Shown here: positions 57,626 through 64,000 of the stretch, one piece after another
How positions within the stretch are numbered: the stretch's first letter is position 1
Layout: each line of letters opens with the position of its first letter
Assembly (NCBI GenBank): GCA_963682175.1
Contig: OY821791.1
Location: 23,467,826-23,531,825 of the forward strand
Origin: Triglochin maritima
Lineage: Eukaryota > Streptophyta > Magnoliopsida > Alismatales > Juncaginaceae
DNA: 64,000 nucleotides
Direction: 5' to 3'
The notes under the pieces: model-generated
Told to the model about the DNA's origin: nothing
What the model saw: the letters and a program-made list of their open reading frames with translations, nothing else
Databases searched by the model: none
Position numbers and translations under genes: made by a program

Positions 57626-58440
57626 ATGGCTCCGAGGCGTGTGAGACCTCCTCCCCGAAACCGTAGCACCAGTGATGAGGTGGGTGAGGGGAGTAGAGGT
57701 GAGGAGCTGAGGACGCTCCAGGGCACGCTGGGTAGATTGGGCGAGATTCTCGAGCGCCAATCCGCCCAGGCTGAGCAGGGAGGAGCGGGTGCAGTGCTTG
57801 ATCGGTTTATGCGTCAGCATCCCCCATCCTTCGATGGTTGCGGCGACCCTGAGGCGGCAGAGGACTGGGTCTTCAAGATCCAGAAGATATTTCGGGCGAT
57901 TGGGTGTCCTCCTGAGAGGAAGGTGGATCTGGCCACCTACGTGTTGGACGGCGGCGCAGCCAACTGGTGGAGGTCCACTTCGGTTGTGGTTTTTGAGGAC
58001 AGTGAGGAGTTGGGTTGGGAGGATTTCCTTGCGGAATTCAACCAGCAGTATTTTCCGCAGCATGCCCGGGACAAGAAGAGAGAGGAGTTCCTAGCTTTGG
58101 AGCAGAGGGACATGACTCTGGCTGCCTACATCAGCAGGTTCCATGCTTTGGAACGATACTGCCCGGAGATCTATGTGACACAGGAGCAGAGGGCTCGGAA
58201 GTTTGTGCGCGGTCTGAGGCAGCAGTTCAGGGCTCGTGTCACCACCAGTATGCCGCAGACTTTAGCAGATGCTGTGAAGTTTGCGACCATCATGGACCAG
58301 GATAGTCAGGAGATCCTGGAGGTTGCAGGTGAAGCCTGCAGGACGTCCAGGAGGTCAGTTACAAGGGAATCCGGGCAAGAGGCCTCAGATTGACGGAGGT
58401 GGACCACCGCAGGCCGGGCAGTGCAGGTAGTGTGGTGGAG
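57626..58440 (+). pseudogene. Ty3 gag (element E)
   Basis: ATG at 57626 (MAPRRVRPPPRNRS). The capsid domain has PPSFDG, AEDWVFKIQKIFRAIGC, ANWWRS, FLAEFNQQYFP and ALERYCPE, all standard chromovirus gag blocks. A frameshift between about 58340 and 58440 moves the continuing sequence into another frame. Confidence 0.92.
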
Positions 58441-58949
58441 TTCATCCGGGACGCGGTTGCGGACCCCGTTCTGGCGCGTGTCATGGTTGTGGCCAGCTGG
58501 GTCACTTTATTCGTTCTTGCTCGAGTAGGCCGGGTGGGCCTATTGTTCGGCCGGGATCATCCACGGTTGGTGGAGCTGGTCCGAGTCGTTCTGCAGCACC
58601 ACCCCAGCAGGGGAAGAGAGCAGGTCGCGTATTCACTATCCAGGCGGAGGAGGCTAGAGATGCGAGCACGGTGGTGGAAGGTACGCTACTTGTTGCAGAT
58701 TTGGTAGCTAGGGTGTTGTTCGACTCTTGGGCCACGCACTCGTTTATCTCCGAGCAGTTTGCGAGCGTGTTGGAACGTACCCCTGCGATGTTGACTGCCA
58801 CTTTGGAAGTCAGCACACCCCTGGGTTTGGTGGGCACTGTGGGGAGATTTCTCCCTGGCGCCACGATTGCTTCGGGAGACCAGGAATTTCCGGCTGACCT
58901 GGTCTTGCTACCGATGGTGGACTTCGATGTTATACTCGGGATGGATTAG
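58440..58949 (+). pseudogene. Gag zinc knuckle and protease (element E)
   Basis: Zinc knuckle CHGCGQLGHFIRSC at 58479-58520. The protease site should be LFDSGATHSFIS but reads LFDSWATHSFIS (Trp codon 58728-58730), which replaces the Gly of the catalytic D-S/T-G triad and should abolish activity. Ends VDFDVILGMD then TAG (58947-58949) where Trp is expected. Confidence 0.9.
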
Positions 58950-60873
58950 TTGTCCCAGTATGACCTCCGAGTCTTGTGCCGTGATAAGAAGATTTTGATT
59001 CCGAGGCGAGGTTTGCCTGATCTTCTGATCAAAGGATTGAAGGACCGCGGGAGTCAGTTGATTGTTTCTTCGGTTAGAGCTCGGAAGTTGATTCAGCAGG
59101 GTTGCAAGGCTTTTGTAGCCACTTTGGTAGTTCCAGATCCTGAGTTGAGACTGGAGGACATCGAGATTGTTCAGGATTTTCCCGAGGTGTTTGCTGATGA
59201 TGTCTCCGGTCTACCACCCCATAGAGAGATTGAGTTCGGCATTGATCGGATAGCTGGGACTACACCGCAGTCGAAGGCTCCGTACAGGATGGCACCTGCA
59301 GAGTTGGCAGAGCTGAAGAAGCAGTTGCAGGATCTGATGGATACTGGGTTTATCCGACCCAGTGTCTCACCGTGGGGTGCGCCGATTTTATTTGTGAAGA
59401 AGAAGGACGGCTCGTTGCGGATGTGCATAGATTACCGGATGCTGAATAAGGTTACTGTGAGGAATCAGTATCCTTTGCCCAGGATCGAGGACCTGTTTGA
59501 CCAGCTGCAGTCAGCGAAGGTGTTTTCGAAGATTGATCTGCGATCCGGGTACCATCAGTTGAGGATCAGAGAGGCAGATGTTCAGAAGACAGCTTTTCAG
59601 ACGAGGTACGGGCACTTTGAGTTTCTGGTGATGCCGTTCGGGTTGACGAACGCGCCTGCAGCTTTTATGGCTCTGATGAATAGGACTTTCAGTCAGTATC
59701 TCGACCGTTTCGTGATTGTCTTCGTGGACGATATTTTAGTCTATTCACCAGATATGGATCAGCACCGGGAGCATCTGAGAATCGTACTTGGCATTCTGAG
59801 AGATCAGCAGCTGTATGCCAAGTTTTCGAAGTGCGAGTTCTGGCTTCACAGTGTAGCATTTTTTGGGGCATATCGTGTCAGGAGCTGGGATATCAGTGGA
59901 TCCAGCGAAGGTCGAGGCAGTAACGCAGTGGAGAGCCCCGACGAGTGTGACTGAGATTAGGAGTTTTATTGGATTGGCGGGTTACTACCACCGGTTCATC
60001 AAAGACTTCTCGAGACTTGCTTCACCACTGCCAGCGCTGACGAAGAAAGGAGTGAAGTTTGTTTGGTCCCAGAATTGCGAGGACAGTTTTCAGGAACTGA
60101 AGAGTCGGTTGACGACTGCTCCAGTTCTGACTCTTCCCAGCGGTAGCGGAGGTTATGTGATTTACAGCGACGCCTCAGGTGTTGGTTTGGGCTGTGTACT
60201 AATGCAGCACGGGCAGGTAGTGGCGTATGCTTCGAGGCAGCTGAAGGTGCATGAGAAGAATTACCCCACTCACGATTTAGAGTTGGTGGCCGTGGTTCAC
60301 GCTCTGAAGATTTGACGTCACTATTTGTATGGTGAGCGGTTCGAAGTCTTCACGGATCATCAGAGTCTGAAGTACCTGTTTTCAAAGAAGGAGCTGAATA
60401 TGAGGCAGCGCAGATGGCTTGAGCTGATTAAAGATTTTGATTTCACAATCTCCTATCATCCCGGGAAGGCGAATTCAGTTGCAGACGCGCTGAGCAGGAA
60501 AGTGGAAGTATCAGCTGTGAGTTTGTGTATTCAGGAGTGGAGGCTACTCGAGACATTGTCAGAGTGGAGGCCGTTCACAGAGAGCTCGGGGGGAGCAGTG
60601 ATTGCGGGTCTTCGAGTGGAGCCGCAGACCGTCAGTCGAGTTGTTCAGGCTCAGCACAGGGATGATGATTTGACTGGTCTGCTACAGTCAGCTGCTAGAG
60701 ATGGGTCAGACTTTACTGTGGGAGTGGATGGAGGTCTGAGGTTCAGGAGTCGGATCTGGGTGCCGAAGGTCGATGCACTGAGGGATGACATTATGGAGGA
60801 GGCACACCGAGCCAGATATTCCATTCACCCGAGGAGTACGAAGATGTATAAGGATCTGCAGCGGAACTTCTAG
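58950..60873 (+). pseudogene. Ty3 reverse transcriptase and RNase H (element E)
   Basis: RT blocks: [52 protein letters not shown] (first Asp), [16 protein letters not shown] and [10 protein letters not shown] (catalytic DD intact). A frameshift at about 59865, in a T/G run, moves the rest ([19 protein letters not shown]). RNase H has [31 protein letters not shown] and FTDHQSLKYLF. TGA at 60313-60315 replaces Trp. The connection to integrase ends at TAG 60871-60873. Confidence 0.93.
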
Positions 60874-62051
60874 TGGCGAGGGATGAAGCGCGATGTGGCT
60901 GATTTTGTGGCTAGGTGTTTTGTTTGCCAGCAAGTGAAGATCGAGCACCAGAGACCAGCGGGACCGATGCAGAGCATAGAGCTACCTGAGTGAAAGTGGG
61001 AGCACGTGACGATGGATTTCGTCACCGGGTTGCCGAAGACGAGGAGCTCCCATGACGCGATTTGGGTTATAGTCGATCGACTGACCAAATCGGCACATTT
61101 TCTGGCCATCCGGACTACTTTACCTTTGGAGGGTCTTGCGAGATTGTATATCGAGGAGATCATCAGACTGCATGGGGTGCCAGTGAGTATCATTTCAGAT
61201 CGAGATCCGAGGTTCACTTCCAGATTCTGGGGGAGTTTGCAGTAGGCTCTGGGGACTCGTCTGAAGTTCAGTACAGCATTCCATCCGCAGACAGACGGTC
61301 AGTCAGAGAGGACCATTCAGACGTTAGAGGACATGCTGAGAGTGTGCACTCTGGATTGGGCAGGGTACTGGGATGAGCACTTGCCGTTGATCGAGTTTGC
61401 CTACAACAACAGCTACCATGCGAGTATTGGGATGGCGCCGTACGAGAGGCCTTGCAGATCACCGGTGTGCTGGAGTGAGGTAGGCGAGAGACAGTTAGTC
61501 GGGCCTGAGATTATACAGATGTATGTTGAGAAGGTTGATGTGATCAGGCAGCGACTAGCGACAGCTCAGAGCAGGCAGAAGAGCTACGCGGATCGGCGTA
61601 GGCGTGTACTGATTTTTGAGGTCGGCGATCATGTCTTTCTGAAGATCTCACCGTCACGTGGGGTGATGAGATTCGGGAAGAAGGGAAGCTCAGTCCGAGG
61701 TACATTGGGCCGTTCGAGATTTTGGACCGAGTTGGAGAGGTCGCCTACCGGATTGCGTTGCCGCCACAGTTTTCTGGTCTTCATAACGTCTTCCACGTTT
61801 CGATGCTGAGGAAGTACGTGTCAGATCCTTCTCATGTGATTCAGATTGAGATTCTAGAGATCCAGCAAGATTTGTCTCTTGAGGAGAGACCGGTGGAGAT
61901 TGTGGATCGGATGGATCACCAGCTCAGGAGAAGGACGATTCCGATGGTTAAGGTCAGGTGGCAGCATCACTCTGAGCGAGAGGCTACTTGGGAGGTTGAG
62001 GAGGAAGTCCGGAAGTCGTATCCGGAGCTGTTTGGTAAGCGCTGGATTTAA
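60874..62051 (+). pseudogene. Ty3 integrase and chromodomain-like tail (element E)
   Basis: The zinc-binding part straddles 60840-60940 (His in HPRSTKMY, Cys in CFVCQQVK). The core has [33 protein letters not shown] and [17 protein letters not shown], with the DDE residues present. Stops: TGA 60991-60993 and TAG 61243-61245. A frameshift near 61690 precedes [18 protein letters not shown] and a chromodomain-like end (PVEIVDRM, KVRWQHHSEREATWEVEEEV). All five nonsense codons in pol fit single transitions from Trp or Gln codons. Confidence 0.92.
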
Positions 62052-62072
62052 TTTCGTGGGCGAAATTCTTTT

Positions 62073-62085
62073 AAGGTGGGTGGAT
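62073..62085 (+). other. Polypurine tract of element E
   Basis: AAGGTGGGTGGAT immediately before the 3' LTR. Confidence 0.75.
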
Positions 62086-63939
62086 TGTTATATGCTAACC
62101 TTACTTACTGTTCTTAATTGTGCTTAGGGGAGGATTAGTGATGGATTGAGATGGACGGCTGAGTCGAGTGGGAGAAAAGTATATAAAGGTTGGTTTTACT
62201 CTCTCTCCCTCACTCTCTCTCGCGTTCTCTTCTCTCTCACTCACTCTCTCTCTCTCTAGACTCGTGTCTCTCTCTCGACAGTAAGTGGAGGTCGGCGTTG
62301 TGTAGCGATCGGAGAGCTTGAGTGTTGTTGTGGAGTCGCCGGAGGAGCGAGGATCGTTGTTGCGTAAGGTTTCGCGAGGAGGCGCTCGCCGTTGTTTCTT
62401 CCAAGGCTTCTTCAAGCCTTAAGGTATGTCAAACTTGCTTTCAAGCTCACCTAGTGTTAGTGTGGGAGTGAGAGCGATCGACGGTAGGCCGTTTCGGCTC
62501 GTCGGACCTGCACAACAGCATCTGAACTATAAACGGTCGACCGGTGTTTTGGTTCGTTCGACCGGTTATAGTGTATTTGGGGCAAAATCCCTCGTACCGG
62601 TCGAACGATGCCCTTTTGGGCGGTCGACCGGTTGTGCAATTTTCGCGAGAGAAAACGTCCTGTGTAATTTCGGTCGAACGGGGCCCCCTTGCCGGTCGAC
62701 CAAAAGTACTGTTGTATGTCGGTTGGGGCGTTGACCATCCAAACGGTCGATCGCCTGTTTGACTCGTTCGACCGACGTTTAAGTTAACTTAATGGCTAGT
62801 TGACCGGAAGTGTGGCTTCGGTCGACCGTGAAGTGCGGACTCTGGGAGAGTTCTTCTGGTTGTTTTCGGTCGACCGATAGGGTTCGGTTGTTCGACCATT
62901 TTACTGTTGGTTGCGAAAATGGATTTCTACTGGTGCTTTTCGGTCGACCGGGACCCCTTTGTCGGTCGACCGTTTGGCGGGTTTTTCGGTTGGGCCAGTC
63001 CTCTAGGTGAGGATCGGTCGACCGGAAGCCACGTTTTGTTTGACCGTTTTGCACTGTTTTTGTGTGTGTGTGTGTTGCTATTGATTGGCTAGAAGGCAAC
63101 GGGTCTGCCGGCTCTTTTGGAGCGACGGAGGACATGCCGGCCCTATAGCGATTAGTAGTGACACGTGGAGGGGGATTGTGATAATTGTCGTCGTGACTCC
63201 GACAGTTGAGGCAAAGCCGTGGCTCCGGCGAATGAGGCATGTTTACTAGTCGTCGTGGCTCCGGCAATTGATGCAAAACCGTGGCTCCGGTAACACTGAG
63301 GCAAAGCCGTGGCTCCGGCGAATGATGCAAAACCGTGGCTCCGATAACACTGAGGCAAAGCCGTGGCTCCGGCGAATGATGCAAAACCGTAGCTCCGGTA
63401 ACACTGAGGCAATGAGGGGGTTGTTTGGCCGTGTTTTGGACCGGCGGTGCCTTGTGTGCACGGGTGTTGGGGGGTTTGGGTGAGAGGACCATTGAGACCC
63501 GGGTTGTTGTTGGCTATGGCCGGGAGAGAGGTCCCGGGAACTTAGCGAGTGTTTCAGTTGCGATATTTAGTTGTTTTCCTCGCATTTTCATTACTGTCCA
63601 TATATGTGTTAGGGTTTGGCATACTGGGTTTCCTCCTGGAAACTCAGGCATTTATTGTCTGCTTTCAGGCCGAGAGCGACGTTAGGTGGGTGGTGACGGC
63701 GGAGGGAGCGCTCGAGACCTGATCCTGCTTCTCTATATATTTTGAGGTGATTGTGATTACTTGTGTATATTTTATGTGTATGATCTTTTGATGTAGTCAC
63801 ATTCTTTTGTAAACTCGTTCACATATATATATATATATATTATATGTTGGTGTACCGGTGTTTGTATTTCTTTTCGTGATGTCCTCGTTGATTGTATGAA
63901 TTAAATTTGAAATTTTCCACTGTGTTTGAGGACGTTACA
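62086..63939 (+). repeat. 3' LTR of element E
   Basis: 1854 bp, TGTTATATGC...GACGTTACA. TATA box GTATATAAAGG at about 62177-62187, CT microsatellite 62200-62277, palindrome cluster 62530-63040, and minisatellite 63206-63410 with three units. Confidence 0.93.
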
Positions 63940-64000
63940 CCAACGTCCTTCCCCTTACCGTGAAGCTGACTCTCACAATCATGTAGCGCCTTTCCACTCT
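63940..64000. other. Flank beyond element E
   Basis: Begins with the CCAAC duplication. Too short to identify; it rejoins 55609 in the pre-insertion sequence. Confidence 0.7.

Larger units (their letters stand above)
55615..63939 (+). mobile_element. Element E: Ty3 chromovirus (Tekay/Del-like), degraded coding
   Basis: 8325 bp with 1.9-kb LTRs, a perfect target duplication CCAAC (55610-55614 and 63940-63944), a tRNA-Met PBS, gag then protease-RT-RNase H-integrase order, and a C-terminal chromodomain-like tail. Coding is inactivated by at least three frameshifts and five in-frame stops. Confidence 0.96.

Noticed and set aside
62101..62415. ORF over the CT-rich start of the E LTR
   Set aside because: Translation of a simple (CT)n microsatellite and leader; repeated in the other LTR without conservation of frame.

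Overview
The window is plant nuclear DNA, almost entirely nested transposable elements. The evidence is Ty1/copia gag-pol with a TGGTATCAGAGC-type primer-binding site, Athila/Tat-like Ty3 elements primed by tRNA-Asp, a chromodomain Ty3 element, a plant-type L1 LINE, and an intron-rich ULP1/plant-mobile-domain gene of the kind carried by plant DNA transposons. I found no intact host gene, tRNA, rRNA, CRISPR array or prokaryotic feature. The species cannot be named; a gene-poor, probably pericentromeric, angiosperm region is the likeliest setting.

Layout. 1-5156: 3' part of a decayed copia element (A) with its 3' LTR. 5157-7457: non-coding, with a minisatellite and GGTCGACC-rich DNA. 7458-16009: full-length Athila-like gag-protease-only element (G1, TSD GTAGG). 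16140-24850: TCCAGA-rich repeat arrays flanking a broken minus-strand ULP1-like gene; one solo LTR sits in the gene (18953-20309, TSD GGCGG) and another in an array (22566-23950, TSD ATGCC). 24890-25517: LTR remnant. 25518-40215: older Athila-like element (B), interrupted by a minus-strand LINE (about 25946-28890) and by a complete minus-strand gag-protease element (C, 30660-38085, TSD CATGG). 40216-42489: 3' end of a copia element (D). 43096-54151: copia element F (TSD AAAAC) with a solo LTR in its gag (46627-48514, TSD TATAA). 55615-63939: chromodomain Ty3 element E (TSD CCAAC) with degraded gag-pol.

How the parts relate. A, D, F and the solo LTR in F are related copia subfamilies. G1, B, C, two solo LTRs and the 25.5 kb remnant are related Athila/Tat-like families. 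G1 and C carry gag and protease but no reverse transcriptase or integrase, so they must be moved by proteins supplied in trans. By eye the G1 LTR pair differs at about 18 of 1397 sites and the C pair at about 14 of 1229, so both are recent. F is older (roughly 3%) and B older still.

The most interesting signals are RNA/DNA structures kept by the Athila-like families while their sequences diverge: (i) palindromes 90-135 bp upstream of the LTR TATA box, repeated after the primer-binding site; (ii) a U5 hairpin whose stem changes in a compensated way; (iii) an internal polypurine-like tract; (iv) a hairpin block just before the 3' polypurine tract; and (v) an unrecognised second ORF after gag-protease. 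All comparisons were made by eye.
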